DNA of 64,000 nucleotides from Variovorax ginsengisoli. Its GTDB lineage: Bacteria; Pseudomonadota; Gammaproteobacteria; Burkholderiales; Burkholderiaceae_C. Position numbers and translations under genes: made by a program. Location of the stretch: contig NZ_RCZJ01000004.1 of the NCBI RefSeq assembly GCF_006438845.1, forward strand, positions 1-64,000. The letters run 5' to 3'. This document shows, one piece after another, positions 17,224 through 27,045 of the stretch. The notes below the pieces were generated by a model. That model was not told the DNA's origin. It worked only from the letters and a program-made list of their open reading frames with translations, and did no database searches. Within the stretch, counting starts at the first letter, position 1, and every line of letters starts with the position of its first letter.

Positions 17224-17859
17224 TCAGCCAGCCAGACGGAATGTCGGCAGGCTCCAGTCGCCCAGAATTCCACCGAGGCGCAGAGCGGCAATGCCTGCAA
17301 AGCCGATGTAGAAGGCGAGGCGTCGCCCCATGCCGCAGCGCTGCAGGAGCAGGTACAGCGTGATGCCGCCGATCGCGGCCGAGCCGTAAATGTCGCCGGA
17401 AAGAAGCAGCGGCACCCGGTTGGTCAACACGTCGCGCAGCACCCCGCCCGCCGCGCCCGTCATGGTGCCGGTGAGCACGACGATCAGCGGCGACAGGCGC
17501 GCCGCCTCGGCGATTTGCGCGCCCGTGATGGCGAACAGCGCCAGCCCGAGCGCGTCGGCCAGCAGCAGGGCGATGCCCGGCGGTGGAAAGAAGCGCACGT
17601 AGAGCACGGTCGCGACGGCGCTCGCCAGGATGACCTGCAGGTAGCGGGTGTCGCGAATCCAGAAGATCGGATGGCGGCCCAGCAGCAGATCGCGCAGCGT
17701 CCCGCCGCCGATGGCGGTCACGGCGGCGATCACCAGCACGCCCAGCAGGTCGAGCCCGGCGCGGCCGGCAGCCAGCACGCCGCTGACGGCGAACACGGCG
17801 ACGCCGATCAAGTCGAGCAGATACAGCATCGCGGGCATCGGCGGCATCGAGAACCGCAT
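17224..17859 (-). CDS. Trimeric intracellular cation (TRIC) channel family protein, UPF0126
   Basis: A 211-residue membrane protein with about seven hydrophobic helices and the UPF0126 glycine motifs in each internal repeat: AIGGGTLRDLLLGRHPIFWI and GAAGGVLRDVLTNRVPLLL. Prokaryotic members form trimeric K+-permeable channels; the physiological role is unclear. Its ATG overlaps the folK stop by 3 bp (ATGA), making it the last gene of hda-pcnB-folK. A start at internal MPAMLYLL is also possible. Confidence 0.9.
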   Translation of the reverse strand: MRFSMPPMPAMLYLLDLIGVAVFAVSGVLAAGRAGLDLLGVLVIAAVTAIGGGTLRDLLLGRHPIFWIRDTRYLQVILASAVATVLYVRFFPPPGIALLLADALGLALFAITGAQIAEAARLSPLIVVLTGTMTGAAGGVLRDVLTNRVPLLLSGDIYGSAAIGGITLYLLLQRCGMGRRLAFYIGFAGIAALRLGGILGDWSLPTFRLAG

Positions 17860-18314
17860 CAGAGTCGCTCGATGGCCTGGTCCGCCACATCGGCAAGCTG
17901 CGCCGGCGTGACCTCTTCCGGCGCGATTTCAGCCAACGGGCGCAAGACGAAGGCGCGCTGCAGCATCCGCGGGTGCGGCAGCGTCAGCGCCGGGGTGTGA
18001 AGCACGGTGTCGCCATGGCGCAGCAGATCGAGGTCGAGCGTGCGCGGCGCATTGCGAAAAGGCCGCTCGCGCCCGGCGCTGTCCTCCAGGCGATGCAGCG
18101 CCGCAAGCAATTCCCCCGGCGACAGCGCGGTGTCGAGCGCCGCCACCGCGTTGACGAAGTCGGGGCCGGTGGCGTCGACGGGTGCGCTGCGATAGAGCGA
18201 AGACAACGCGGTCACGCGGGTGCGTGGCAGACCGTCCAATGCTTCCATGGCCAGGCGCACTGTCGCGCGCGCGTCGCCGAGGTTCGCACCGATGGCGACG
18301 TACGCGCGGGTCAT
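17859..18314 (-). CDS. folK: 2-amino-4-hydroxy-6-hydroxymethyldihydropteridine pyrophosphokinase
   Basis: HPPK transfers pyrophosphate from ATP to 6-hydroxymethyl-dihydropterin in folate synthesis. The 151-residue protein has AYVAIGANLGDARATV at the N-terminus, SSLYRSAPVDATGPDFVNAV and the catalytic signature RNAPRTLDLDLLRHGD, where the two aspartates bind Mg2+, followed by LPHPRMLQRAFVLRPLAEIA. It lies 18 bp after pcnB, an arrangement also seen in many other proteobacteria. Confidence 0.97.
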   Translation of the reverse strand: MTRAYVAIGANLGDARATVRLAMEALDGLPRTRVTALSSLYRSAPVDATGPDFVNAVAALDTALSPGELLAALHRLEDSAGRERPFRNAPRTLDLDLLRHGDTVLHTPALTLPHPRMLQRAFVLRPLAEIAPEEVTPAQLADVADQAIERL

Positions 18315-18332
18315 GCGCCGGTCACCGGCCGA

Positions 18333-19946
18333 TCAGCCGGCGGACGGGCCGCCTTCACCGCCGCCGCCGGCCGGTCGCGGCTTGCGGCGCCGACGGCGCT
18401 TGCGCGGGGCTTCGCCGTCCGGTGGCACGGCGCCTTGGGTATCGGCATCCTCGTCGTCGGCTTCGACCTGCGGCATCGCGCGATCTTCACCCGAGGAGCC
18501 GTCGACCGGTGCGTTCGCCTGCGGCGCACGCGTGCGCACACGGGTGCGCACCGGCGCCTTCTGCTCTTCGCGCACCTGGTCGAGCAGGTCTTGCCGGCGC
18601 AGGTCGTCCGCGGTGCTGAATTCCTGCCACCACTCGGCGATGGCCTCGCTCACCTCGCCGACGTCGGCACGCAGCCGCATGAAGTCGAAGGCGGCGCGAA
18701 AACGCGCCTGCTCGACCAGGCTGTAGGGCGTGGAGCCGACGCGCTTGTCGAAGCGCGGCTGCATCATCCAGATCTCGCGCATGTCGCCGCCGAGCTTGCC
18801 GCGGCCCGACACGTCGCCGATGCGGGTGTTGAAGACGTCGTCGATGGCATCTTGCAGCGCCGGGAACGCAGGCTGACCGCGCTGGCCGTGGCGCCCTTCG
18901 AGACGCTGCGCCCAGCCGTCGCGCACGTCGGCCCACAGCACGCAGGCCAGCAGGAAACTCGGCGCCACCGGCTTGCCTTCGCCGACACGGCGGTCGGTGT
19001 CGACCAGCGCGGCCTTCACGAAAGGCTGCTCGGCGCGCTCCACCACCACGTCGAGCAACGGGTAGATGCCGGTCGCCAAGCCCAGCTTACGCAGCTGCGC
19101 GATGGTGGCCACGGCGTGCCCGGTCTGCAGCAGCTTGAGCATTTCGTCGAACAGGCGGCTCTGCGGCACGTCGGCCAGCAGCTTGCTCGATGCGATCAGC
19201 GGCGCGGCCGTCTTCGGTTCGATCTCGAAGCCCAGCGCGGCCAGCTTGGCCGAGAAGCGGATCGCGCGAATGATGCGCACCGGGTCTTCGCGGTAACGGG
19301 TGATCGGGTCGCCGATCATGCGCAGCACCAGCTTCTTGGCGTCCTTGATGCCGTTGTGATAGTCCACCACGATGCCACTGGCCGGGTCGTAGTACATGGC
19401 GTTCACGGTGAAGTCGCGGCGCGCGGCGTCTTCTTCCTGCGGGCCCCAGACGTTGTCGCGCAGCACGCGGCCGGTCGAGTCGACGGCATGCGTCATGCCC
19501 GCGAGCTCACCTTTGCTGGTGCGCTCGTTGCCCTTGACCTGTTCGGCCGCCGCATTGTCCATGTAGGCGCGGAAGGTCGAGACCTCGATGACTTCATGCT
19601 CGCGACCGCGGCCGTACACCACGTGCACGATGCGAAAGCGCCGGCCGATGATGAAGGCGCGGCGGAACAGGCTCTTGACCTGCTCGGGCGTGGCATTGGT
19701 CGCCACGTCGAAATCCTTCGGGCGCAGGCCCAGCAGCAGGTCGCGCACCGCGCCTCCCACCACGTAGGCCTCGTAGCCGGCGCTCTGCAGGGTCGTCACC
19801 ACGTTCTTGGCGCGCTCGTCGACCAGCGCGGGGTCGATCCCGTGCACGCTGGCCGGGACTTCCTGGCGCTTGCCGAAGCGCGACTTGGCGCTGGCGCCGG
19901 TGCCGGCGGACTTGCCGAGCAGTTTATCGATGAAGGTCTTGATCAT
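18333..19946 (-). CDS. pcnB: Poly(A) polymerase I
   Basis: PcnB adds poly(A) tails to RNA 3' ends and promotes their decay. The 537-residue protein has the class II nucleotidyltransferase core: AYVVGGAVRDLLLGLRPKDFDVAT (residues about 60-82; the two aspartates of DFD bind Mg2+), then RRFRIVHVVYG and the RNA-binding region with REDPVRIIRAIRFSAKLAAL. The last 60 residues are Arg/Lys-rich with poly-basic RKRRRRRKPRP, typical of proteobacterial PcnB and distinguishing it from CCA-adding enzymes. It is preceded by hda (37 bp) and followed by folK. Confidence 0.96.
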   Translation of the reverse strand: MIKTFIDKLLGKSAGTGASAKSRFGKRQEVPASVHGIDPALVDERAKNVVTTLQSAGYEAYVVGGAVRDLLLGLRPKDFDVATNATPEQVKSLFRRAFIIGRRFRIVHVVYGRGREHEVIEVSTFRAYMDNAAAEQVKGNERTSKGELAGMTHAVDSTGRVLRDNVWGPQEEDAARRDFTVNAMYYDPASGIVVDYHNGIKDAKKLVLRMIGDPITRYREDPVRIIRAIRFSAKLAALGFEIEPKTAAPLIASSKLLADVPQSRLFDEMLKLLQTGHAVATIAQLRKLGLATGIYPLLDVVVERAEQPFVKAALVDTDRRVGEGKPVAPSFLLACVLWADVRDGWAQRLEGRHGQRGQPAFPALQDAIDDVFNTRIGDVSGRGKLGGDMREIWMMQPRFDKRVGSTPYSLVEQARFRAAFDFMRLRADVGEVSEAIAEWWQEFSTADDLRRQDLLDQVREEQKAPVRTRVRTRAPQANAPVDGSSGEDRAMPQVEADDEDADTQGAVPPDGEAPRKRRRRRKPRPAGGGGEGGPSAG

Positions 19947-19983
19947 TGGAGAGAAGGTCCGGGCGCCGGGCGCCCCTTTTGCT

Positions 19984-20670
19984 TTATTGGTTTTCGAGCA
20001 TCGATCGGATCAGCGGGATCGTCACCGCGCGCTGGGTCTGCAGCGCATAACCATCGAGCTGGTCGAGCAGCTCCATCAGGCTGCCCAGGTCGCGGCTGAA
20101 GCGATGCAGCATGTAGTCGAGCACCTCGTCGGTCAGCAGCACGCCCCGCGCATCGGCGGCCTGGCGCAACACCGCCCGGCGCTCGGCCTCGCTCAACAGC
20201 TGCAAGTGGAACACGTGCCCCCAGCCCAGGCGGGTGCGCAGGTCCTCCCGCAGCGCCAGGTCGGCCGGCGGAAGGGCGCCGGCGGCCACCACGCCGCGCT
20301 GCAGTGTCTGGGCGTTGACGAACCAGTTGAAGGCCGCGTGCTGCTGCACCGCGGTGTAGAGATGCACGTCGTCGAACATCACCGCGCCCCAGCGCTCGTC
20401 GAACTCGGGCGGCTCCAGCAGGCCTGCGTGCAACCAACCGACCGACGCGCCCTGCTCGCGCAACGCGCCGCGCACCGCCTCGAGCAGGTGCGTCTTGCCG
20501 CTGCCGCTCTCGCCCCAGAGGTAGGTCGGGACCGGCGAATGCAGCGTCGGCGCGTGCGCATCGCCCGCCCAAACGGCCAGATGGCGCACCGCAGCCTCGT
20601 TCGGTCCGGCGAAGAAACCGGCCAGCGTGGGGCCGGTCGAAAGGCCGATGTCGAGCGCGAGCTGCTTCAT
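19984..20670 (-). CDS. hda: DnaA regulatory inactivator Hda
   Basis: Hda is a DnaA-like AAA+ protein which, with the DNA-loaded sliding clamp, stimulates ATP hydrolysis by DnaA after initiation. The 228-residue protein starts [16 protein letters not shown] (3-8) is the expected clamp-binding motif. The Walker A loop is GESGSGKT (53-60), followed by VMFDDVHLY as a Walker B-like segment. Domain IV of DnaA is absent, as expected. The ATG at 20670 was chosen because it places the clamp motif at the N-terminus. It is divergent from purM with about 185 bp between. Confidence 0.94.
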   Translation of the reverse strand: MKQLALDIGLSTGPTLAGFFAGPNEAAVRHLAVWAGDAHAPTLHSPVPTYLWGESGSGKTHLLEAVRGALREQGASVGWLHAGLLEPPEFDERWGAVMFDDVHLYTAVQQHAAFNWFVNAQTLQRGVVAAGALPPADLALREDLRTRLGWGHVFHLQLLSEAERRAVLRQAADARGVLLTDEVLDYMLHRFSRDLGSLMELLDQLDGYALQTQRAVTIPLIRSMLENQ

Positions 20671-20855
20671 GCCGGGAGCGAAGCGGGCGGCTGCCGTGGC
20701 ACGGTGGACGCGAAAAAGGGGTTCATGGAGCAGGGCGCGGGCGGCCCTTAAAATCGTGCCGAATTCTATCGGTCCGGCCGCTTCGGTTGCCGGCACGATG
20801 CTCCCGCCGCCTTCCTCCGTCCTGCTTCTCCCTGCCTGTCACGCCTCGCCTGCCC

Positions 20856-21896
20856 ATGAACTCCACCACGCCCACACCGCTCAGCTACAAGGACGCCGGC
20901 GTCGACATCGACGCGGGCGACGCGCTGGTCGACCGCATCAAGCCGCTGGCCAAGAAGACGATGCGCGAAGGCGTGCTGGCCGGCATCGGCGGCTTCGGCG
21001 CGCTGTTCGAGGTGCCCAAGCGCTACAAGGAGCCGGTGCTGGTGAGCGGCACCGACGGCGTGGGCACCAAGCTCAAGCTGGCCTTCGAATGGCAGATGCA
21101 CGACACCGTCGGCATCGACCTCGTGGCCATGAGCGTGAACGACGTGCTCGTGCAGGGCGCCGAGCCGCTGTTCTTTCTCGATTACTTCGCCTGCGGCAAG
21201 CTCGACGTCGACACCGCCGCGGCGGTGGTCGGCGGCATCGCCCGCGGCTGCGAGCTGTCGGGCTGCGCGCTGATCGGCGGCGAAACCGCCGAAATGCCCG
21301 GCATGTACCCGGCCGGCGAATACGACCTGGCGGGCTTCGCAGTCGGCGCGGTCGAGAAGTCGAAGATCTTGACCGGCCAGGATGTGAAGCCGGGCGACGT
21401 GGTGCTGGGCCTGATCTCGAGCGGCGTGCATTCCAATGGTTTCAGCCTGGTGCGCAAGGTGATCGAACGCGCGGGCGCCGATCTGCCCGCTACGCTCGAC
21501 GGCAAGCCTTTCCGCGAAGCAGTGATGGAACCGACCCACCTTTATGTAAAGCCGGTGCTCGAAGCGCTGGGCAAGCACCCGATCAAGGCGCTGGCCCACA
21601 TCACCGGCGGCGGCCTGCTCGAGAACATCCCGCGCGTGCTGCCCGAAGGCACGGCGGCCCACCTGAAGAAGGGCAGTTGGCCGCAGACGGAGCTGTTCGC
21701 CTGGCTGCAGAAGGTGGCGGGCATCGACGACATCGAGATGAACCGCACCTTCAACAACGGCATCGGCATGGTGGTCGTCATCGACGCCACCGAAGCCGCC
21801 GCTTGCGCCGCGACCTTGCGCGCAGCGGGCGAGACGGTGCATGAAATCGGCGTGATCGCCGAACGCGGCGCCGGTGCCGCCGTCGTCGTCGCCTGA
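20856..21896 (+). CDS. purM: Phosphoribosylformylglycinamidine cyclo-ligase
   Basis: AIR synthetase closes the imidazole ring in purine synthesis, using ATP. The 346-residue protein contains [20 protein letters not shown] at the N-terminus, [27 protein letters not shown] (ATP/substrate loop), [13 protein letters not shown] and [15 protein letters not shown], all diagnostic of PurM. The start at 20856 agrees with the family; an open frame back to 20787 lacks similarity. Confidence 0.98.
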   Translation: MNSTTPTPLSYKDAGVDIDAGDALVDRIKPLAKKTMREGVLAGIGGFGALFEVPKRYKEPVLVSGTDGVGTKLKLAFEWQMHDTVGIDLVAMSVNDVLVQGAEPLFFLDYFACGKLDVDTAAAVVGGIARGCELSGCALIGGETAEMPGMYPAGEYDLAGFAVGAVEKSKILTGQDVKPGDVVLGLISSGVHSNGFSLVRKVIERAGADLPATLDGKPFREAVMEPTHLYVKPVLEALGKHPIKALAHITGGGLLENIPRVLPEGTAAHLKKGSWPQTELFAWLQKVAGIDDIEMNRTFNNGIGMVVVIDATEAAACAATLRAAGETVHEIGVIAERGAGAAVVVA

Positions 21897-21924
21897 TCGC
21901 GGGCCGCACGACACCGCCCGCCGC

Positions 21925-22977
21925 GTGATCGAAGCCCCCGCCCTCCGGCCCCGCGCCGTGGTGATCGCCAGCTATGTGCTGATCGCCGCTGCGCTCCTGT
22001 TGATCATGTGGCAAGGCTTGCTGCCGGGCCTGCTGTGCGTGTGCGTGGGCTTCCTCGCCACGCGCTGGTTCGCCCGCCTGATCGACAGCGGCCTGCGCCG
22101 CAGCCGCCGCATCAAGGCGCCGGCGCTGGCGGAAACGTCGCCGCTCGCGCGAATGCTCGCCGCCGCACTGGTGATGCTCGCCCCTATCGCGCTGCTGTCC
22201 CTCGCGTTCTCCGAGGCGCGTGATTTCGTGCTCAACGCGTCGGAGCAGTACCAGGAGTTGCTCGACTACATCGCCCGCACCGTGCTCGAGCTGCGGCTCA
22301 AGCTGCCGCCCGAAATGGCGGTCTATCTGCCCGAGGGCGCCGCCGAGATCCAGCGTGTGATCGCCGGCTACCTGCGTGCGCAAGCGGGCGCGTTGGCGCT
22401 CACGGGGCGCGTCTGGCTGGGCGGCCTGCTTTTCGCCTACGTCGGGCTGATCGTCGGCGCGCTCGCCGCCGTGGCCCGCACGAAAAACGAGCGGCGCGCA
22501 CTGGCCGAGCAACTGCACCGCCGCATCACGCTGTTCGGCGAGACCTTCGGGCAGATCGTGGCGGCGCAGTTCTGGATCGCCGCCTTCAACACCTTCCTGA
22601 CCGCCATCTTCCTGCTGTTCCTGTTGCCGATGTGGGACCTGCGCCTCCCCTACACGCCGGCACTCATCACGCTGACCTTCGTCGCCGGGCTGGTGCCGAT
22701 CGTCGGCAACCTGCTGTGCAACGTGGTGATCACGCTGGTCGGACTTTCGGTGTCGCCCGTCACCGCGCTGGCCTGCCTGGGCTTCCTGATCCTGATCCAC
22801 AAGGCCGAGTACGTGATCAACGCCAAGGTGGTGGGCAGCCGCACGCAGATGGCGGTGTGGGAACTGCTGGCCGTGATGTTCGTGGCCGAAGCCGTGTTCG
22901 GGCCCGCCGGCCTGGTGGCGGCACCGCTGTTCTACGCCTACCTCAAGAAAGAGCTCCAGGCCGCACAGCTGGTCTGA
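21925..22977 (+). CDS. AI-2E family transporter (PerM/YdgG-like permease)
   Basis: A roughly 350-residue inner-membrane protein with about eight hydrophobic segments. It is of the AI-2E/PerM superfamily, whose members include quorum-signal exporters and Na+/H+ antiporters. The C-terminal half has the conserved VAGLVPIVGNLLCNVVI, followed by INAKVVGSRTQM and FVAEAVFGPAGLVAAPLFYA. No ATG lies near the beginning. GTG at 21925 is used here; GTG at 21874 is the alternative and would overlap purM by 23 bp. It immediately follows purM, an arrangement common in beta-proteobacteria. The transported substrate is unknown. Confidence 0.85.
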   Translation: MIEAPALRPRAVVIASYVLIAAALLLIMWQGLLPGLLCVCVGFLATRWFARLIDSGLRRSRRIKAPALAETSPLARMLAAALVMLAPIALLSLAFSEARDFVLNASEQYQELLDYIARTVLELRLKLPPEMAVYLPEGAAEIQRVIAGYLRAQAGALALTGRVWLGGLLFAYVGLIVGALAAVARTKNERRALAEQLHRRITLFGETFGQIVAAQFWIAAFNTFLTAIFLLFLLPMWDLRLPYTPALITLTFVAGLVPIVGNLLCNVVITLVGLSVSPVTALACLGFLILIHKAEYVINAKVVGSRTQMAVWELLAVMFVAEAVFGPAGLVAAPLFYAYLKKELQAAQLV

Positions 22978-23132
22978 CGCTTCGCCCTCGCCGATCCCGC
23001 GGCGCGCGCATGGGTTCACCCTGGACACTGTCTGGCCGCTTTGCTATCGTCTTGTGGACGGCGTACACAAACTGTGCTCAGCGCGCTGTCATCGACGCAA
23101 TCCCCGTCCAACTTCAGCGCCAAGGAGTCCCA

Positions 23133-23558
23133 ATGACCTCGTTCAACGCATACCTCTTCTTCGACGGCACGGCAGCGCAGGCCATGCCCTTCTACCAGCG
23201 CGTGCTCGGCGGCAAGCTCGACGTCATGACCTTCGCGCAGATGCCCGGCGCGGAACCGCAGGAGATGTCGGCGGCCACCGCTGCGCGCGTGATGCACGCC
23301 ATGCTCGCTTTCGACGGCGGCCAGTTGATGGCCTCGGACACCATGGAAGGCCAGCCGCCCCAGCCGATGAAAGGCTTCTCGCTCACGCTGAACAAGGACA
23401 CGGCGGCCGAGGCCGAGACGGTGTTCGCCGCGCTGGCCGTAGGCGGCCAGGTGACGATGCCGATCGCCCCCACTTTCTGGGCCGAGCGCTTCGGGATGTG
23501 CACCGATCGCTTCGGCACGCCCTGGATGGTCAACGGCGGCATGCAGCAGCCGGATTGA
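23133..23558 (+). CDS. VOC family protein (PhnB-like)
   Basis: A 141-residue protein of the vicinal-oxygen-chelate superfamily, PhnB/3-demethylubiquinone-9 3-methyltransferase-like subgroup. Signs are NAYLFFDGTAAQAMPFYQRVLGG (folding unit 1, longer than 20 only when joined; the core is FYQRVLGG), VMHAMLAFDGGQLMASD and the closing RFGMCTDRFGTPWMVN. It has a strong AAGGAG ribosome-binding site 8 bp before the ATG. The protein is small and probably binds a metal or small ligand; substrate unknown. Confidence 0.88.
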   Translation: MTSFNAYLFFDGTAAQAMPFYQRVLGGKLDVMTFAQMPGAEPQEMSAATAARVMHAMLAFDGGQLMASDTMEGQPPQPMKGFSLTLNKDTAAEAETVFAALAVGGQVTMPIAPTFWAERFGMCTDRFGTPWMVNGGMQQPD

Positions 23559-23644
23559 ATCGCGGCACGCCCTTGACGCCGCCCCTCCACCTCTTGCTGA
23601 TCCTTCGTTCGCCACTGCCCTCTCACACCCCAAGGAGATCGCCC

Positions 23645-24007
23645 ATGCCCCGCTATGTCGACGGATTCGTCGTGCCCGTGCCCAAGGACAACATCGAGGC
23701 CTACCGGAAGATCGCGCGCAAGGCCGGCAAGATCTGGCGGGAGCACGGCGCACTGGAATACATCGAATGCGTCGCCGACGACGTGAAGCCCGGCAAGCGC
23801 ACCTCGTTTCCGCAAAGCGTGAAGCTCAAGGCCGACGAAGTGGTCGTGTTCTCGTGGATCGTCTTTCCATCGCGCAAGCAGCGCGACGCGATCAACGCCA
23901 AGGTCATGGCCGACCCGCGGCTGAAGTCGATGATGGACCCGAAGGCCATGCCGTTCGACGTGCAGCGCATGTTCTTTGGCGGCTTCAAGACGCTGGTCGA
24001 ACTGTGA
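23645..24007 (+). CDS. DUF1428 domain-containing protein
   Basis: A 120-residue protein with the DUF1428 pattern: start MPRYVDGFVVPVPKDNIEAY, then KAGKIWREHGALEYIECVAD, EVVVFSWIVFPSRKQRD and PFDVQRMFFGGFKTLVE. The fold is of the dimeric alpha/beta barrel type. AAGGAG precedes the ATG. It lies 86 bp after the VOC gene, perhaps co-transcribed; similar pairs are frequent in proteobacteria. Function unknown. Confidence 0.9.
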   Translation: MPRYVDGFVVPVPKDNIEAYRKIARKAGKIWREHGALEYIECVADDVKPGKRTSFPQSVKLKADEVVVFSWIVFPSRKQRDAINAKVMADPRLKSMMDPKAMPFDVQRMFFGGFKTLVEL

Positions 24008-24083
24008 CGCTGCCAGGCTTGCCGTCGCAGCCGCCCCTCGGGCGCCGCCGCGCTCTCCGCGCGACCGGACCCGACACCGTCGT

Positions 24084-24491
24084 TCAACCCGCGAGGTAGC
24101 CGCAGAAGCGCAGCACGTGCCCGTCTGGTTCGCGAATGGCGAACTCGCGCAGGCCCCACGGCTGGGACACCGGTACCTCGACGATGTCGACACCTCGCTC
24201 GCGATAGGCCGCGTGCAGGCCGTCGACGTCGTGCCCCACGTGGATCACGATCTCGCCGCGCCATGGCCGCGCCTCGCGCGTGTTGACCTGCCAGAGGCGG
24301 ATGTACACAGGGTCGCCATAGGTACGGTCGCCTTTCCTGACGCGCGCATAGCTGGGCGGTTCGCCGGCGATGAAGTCCAGCTCGAAACCCAGCACCTCGC
24401 TGAAGTAGCGCGCTGCGCGGGCCGCATCGGCCACCGGCAACACGGGCTGCACCCCATGGAACTGGTGTCGGGTGCCGAGGTCGGTCGACAT
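24084..24491 (-). CDS. VOC family protein (glyoxalase/bleomycin-resistance type)
   Basis: A 135-residue VOC-fold protein. It has the typical first beta-alpha unit (HGVQPVLPVADAARAARYFS, then EVLGFELDF) and the C-terminal FAIREPDGHVLRFCG, whose Glu/Asp-Gly-His stretch is characteristic. The ATG overlaps the sirB1-like stop (ATGA), so it is translationally coupled to that gene at the end of the murJ unit. Ligand unknown. Confidence 0.88.
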   Translation of the reverse strand: MSTDLGTRHQFHGVQPVLPVADAARAARYFSEVLGFELDFIAGEPPSYARVRKGDRTYGDPVYIRLWQVNTREARPWRGEIVIHVGHDVDGLHAAYRERGVDIVEVPVSQPWGLREFAIREPDGHVLRFCGYLAG

Positions 24492-25342
24492 CAGTTCTTC
24501 GCGCGCCGCAAGGTCGCGACCTGCTCTGCGACGGCGTCGATGTCGAGCGCGTCTTCGGCATGCGCCAGGTACGTTTCGAGGTCCTGCACCGCCAGGGCCG
24601 TGTGCCCTTGCGCCGCGTGCGCCAGGCCACGGTCGCGGTGTTCGCCCCAGGCGTCGGGCAGCAACGCGATCAGGCGGTCTTGCACGGCGATGGCGCGCTG
24701 CCAATCTTCTTGCGCGCGATGCACTTCCTTCAGGTTGCGCAGCATGCGGGCAATGATCTCGCGCGGCTCGGCGGGCTGCAGGTACAAGCCCAGCGGAATG
24801 TCGAAGTCGCCGATCAGGCCGTTGCTGCGCTTGTAGGGCTCGAGGCGCTCGCTCAGGTCTTCGCGCGAGAGCGACTTGCCGGTGAAGGGATCGATCACCA
24901 CCTGCCCCTTGGGAAGCGTCACCTTCATCATGAAGTGGCCAGGAAACGCGATGCCCCTTGCCTGCAGGCCCAGGCCCTGGGCCAGCTCCATCCATAGGAC
25001 AGCCAGCGAGATCGGGATGCCACGGCGTGTGCGCAGCACCGCGTTGAGGTAGCTGTTGTCCGGGTCGTAGTAGTCGTTGACGTTGCCGCCGAAGCTCAGG
25101 TCATGAAAGAAGAACTGGTTGAGCGCGCGCAAGCGTGCGAGCGGCGCAGCGTCGGCCGGCAGGCGACGCTTGAGGCGCGCCAGCAACTGGTCGACATCGC
25201 CCAGAACCTGCTGCACGTCGAGTTCGGGGTATTCGTCCTGGGCCAGCGCCGCAGCGGCTTCGAGGAGCGGAAACTGGTCGTCGCTCCTCACGAGCGAGTC
25301 GAAGTACTCGAGGGCGGTCGGCGCCGAGAAGCTGAACGTCAT
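24491..25342 (-). CDS. SirB1 family protein (transglutaminase-like with TPR)
   Basis: A 283-residue cytoplasmic protein of the SirB1/YchA family. The transglutaminase-like core covers about residues 80-170: FFHDLSFGGNVNDYYDPDNS, YLNAVLRTRRGIPISLAVLW, and GIAFPGHFMMKV with the conserved His. Catalytic Cys is absent at the usual position, as in most SirB1 proteins. Two TPR-like helices lie at about 210-265. The gene is 57 bp after murJ on the same strand. The family is conserved but its role is not established. Confidence 0.9.
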   Translation of the reverse strand: MTFSFSAPTALEYFDSLVRSDDQFPLLEAAAALAQDEYPELDVQQVLGDVDQLLARLKRRLPADAAPLARLRALNQFFFHDLSFGGNVNDYYDPDNSYLNAVLRTRRGIPISLAVLWMELAQGLGLQARGIAFPGHFMMKVTLPKGQVVIDPFTGKSLSREDLSERLEPYKRSNGLIGDFDIPLGLYLQPAEPREIIARMLRNLKEVHRAQEDWQRAIAVQDRLIALLPDAWGEHRDRGLAHAAQGHTALAVQDLETYLAHAEDALDIDAVAEQVATLRRAKN

Positions 25343-25399
25343 GTGGCTTTGTAGAGGAGCGCGCTGGGAGCGTCAAGGCGACGTTTCCGCGTTTGCAGG

Positions 25400-26965
25400 C
25401 TAGCGCTTGATGAAACTGCGCAGCTTGACGCCCAGCAGCGCCAGCGCCGAGAAATAGATCAGCGCTGCGGCGGCGATCAGCGCGGCCAGCAAGCCGATGC
25501 GCTGCAGCTTTTCGGTTCGGAGCGCGACCCAGTCGAAATGATGGGCGCCCCAGTACAGCAGCAGGCCCAGCAGCGCCGAGGCCAACACCACCTGAAGCAC
25601 GAAGCGCAGCCACTCCGGCTCGGGGCGATAGCTGCCGCGCCGCATCAGGCCCCACAGCAGCCACAGCGCATTGATCACCGCGCCGATGGCGATCGTGAGC
25701 GTGAGCGCCGCGTGCTGAAGAATTGGCACCAGCACCAGGTTGAGCAGCTGGGTGAGCACCAGCACGGCCACGGCGATACGCATCGGCGAGCGCATGTCGT
25801 GCTTGGCGTAGTAACCGGGCGCCAGCACCTTGATGGCGACGATGCCGACCAGGCCGGCGCCATAGCCCGCCAGCGCCAGTGCGATGCGCGGCACGTCGGC
25901 GTCCTTGAGGGCGCCGTAATGGAACAGCACCGCCACCAGCGGTCCGGAGAACACCAGCAATGCGACCGCGCAGGGTACCGACAGCAACACGACAAGGCGC
26001 AGGCCCCAATCGAGCAGCGCCGAATAGCGTGCGTCGTCCTTGGCAGCCCGCGCACCCGCGAGTTGGGGCATCAGCACCACGCCCAGCGCCACCCCCAGCA
26101 TCGCGGTCGGGAATTCCATCAGCCGGTCGGCGTAGCTGATCCAGGTCACGCTGCCTGGCGCCAGGTGCGAGGCGATCTGCGTGTTGATCAGCAGCGAGAT
26201 CTGCGCCACGCTCACGCCGATCAGCGCCGGCAGCATCAGTCTGACAATCTTGCGCGTGGTCGGGTCGGCCCAGGCCGCGCGTACCGCGTGCCAGCGAGCG
26301 CCGACGCGCGGCAGCATGCCGATGCGCCGCAACGCCGGCAGCTGGATGCCCAGCTGCAGCATGCCGCCGACCATCACGCCGATGCACTGCGCATAGATCG
26401 GCTCGATGCCCCACCGCCGGAACAGCGGCGCACCGACCAGGATCGACAGAATGAGCGCCAGATTCAGCAGGACCGGCGACGCCGCCGGCACGGCGAACTT
26501 GCGCCAGGTGTTGAGCACCCCCCCTGCCAGCGCCACCAGCGACATGAAGCCGATATAGGGGAACATCCAGCGCGTCATGAAAATCGCCGCCTCGTAGCCC
26601 TGGGCCGTCTGCTGCAACCCGCTGGCCATGCCCCAGACCATCAGCGGCGCGCCGAGCACCCCGGCGATGCACAGCAGCACCAGCGTCCAGGTGAGCAGTG
26701 TCGCCACATGGTCCACCAGCGCACGCGCACCCGCATCGCCTTGCTCGGTGCGCGTGGCGGCCAGCACCGGCACGAAGGCCTGGCTGAACGCGCCCTCGCC
26801 CAATACCCGGCGGAACAGATTGGGAATGCGGAAGGCGACATTGAAGGCGTCGGTCAGCGCACTCACGCCGAACACCGAAGCCATCAAGAGGTCACGGACC
26901 AGCCCCGCCACCCGAGAAGCGAGGGTCAGGAGCGAAACGGTGGAGGCGGATTTGAGAAGGGACAC
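25400..26965 (-). CDS. murJ: Lipid II flippase MurJ
   Basis: MurJ flips lipid II across the inner membrane for peptidoglycan synthesis. The 521-residue protein of the MOP superfamily has 14 predicted helices. It shows the N-terminal signature SASTVSLLTLASRVAGLVRD, then FRIPNLFRRVLGEGAFSQAF and many glycine-rich helices. The start is a GTG at 26965; the 46 extra residues of the longer frame come from the upstream repeat region and lack similarity. It is divergent from rpsT, a conserved arrangement in Burkholderiales. Confidence 0.95.
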   Translation of the reverse strand: MSLLKSASTVSLLTLASRVAGLVRDLLMASVFGVSALTDAFNVAFRIPNLFRRVLGEGAFSQAFVPVLAATRTEQGDAGARALVDHVATLLTWTLVLLCIAGVLGAPLMVWGMASGLQQTAQGYEAAIFMTRWMFPYIGFMSLVALAGGVLNTWRKFAVPAASPVLLNLALILSILVGAPLFRRWGIEPIYAQCIGVMVGGMLQLGIQLPALRRIGMLPRVGARWHAVRAAWADPTTRKIVRLMLPALIGVSVAQISLLINTQIASHLAPGSVTWISYADRLMEFPTAMLGVALGVVLMPQLAGARAAKDDARYSALLDWGLRLVVLLSVPCAVALLVFSGPLVAVLFHYGALKDADVPRIALALAGYGAGLVGIVAIKVLAPGYYAKHDMRSPMRIAVAVLVLTQLLNLVLVPILQHAALTLTIAIGAVINALWLLWGLMRRGSYRPEPEWLRFVLQVVLASALLGLLLYWGAHHFDWVALRTEKLQRIGLLAALIAAAALIYFSALALLGVKLRSFIKR

Positions 26966-27045
26966 GGCGGCGGAGTGTAGGCTGCGCGTCGCCGCCCAAC
27001 CCGGCTCCCCTCCCCGTTCTTTCCAGAAACACCGCGGAACTGGCC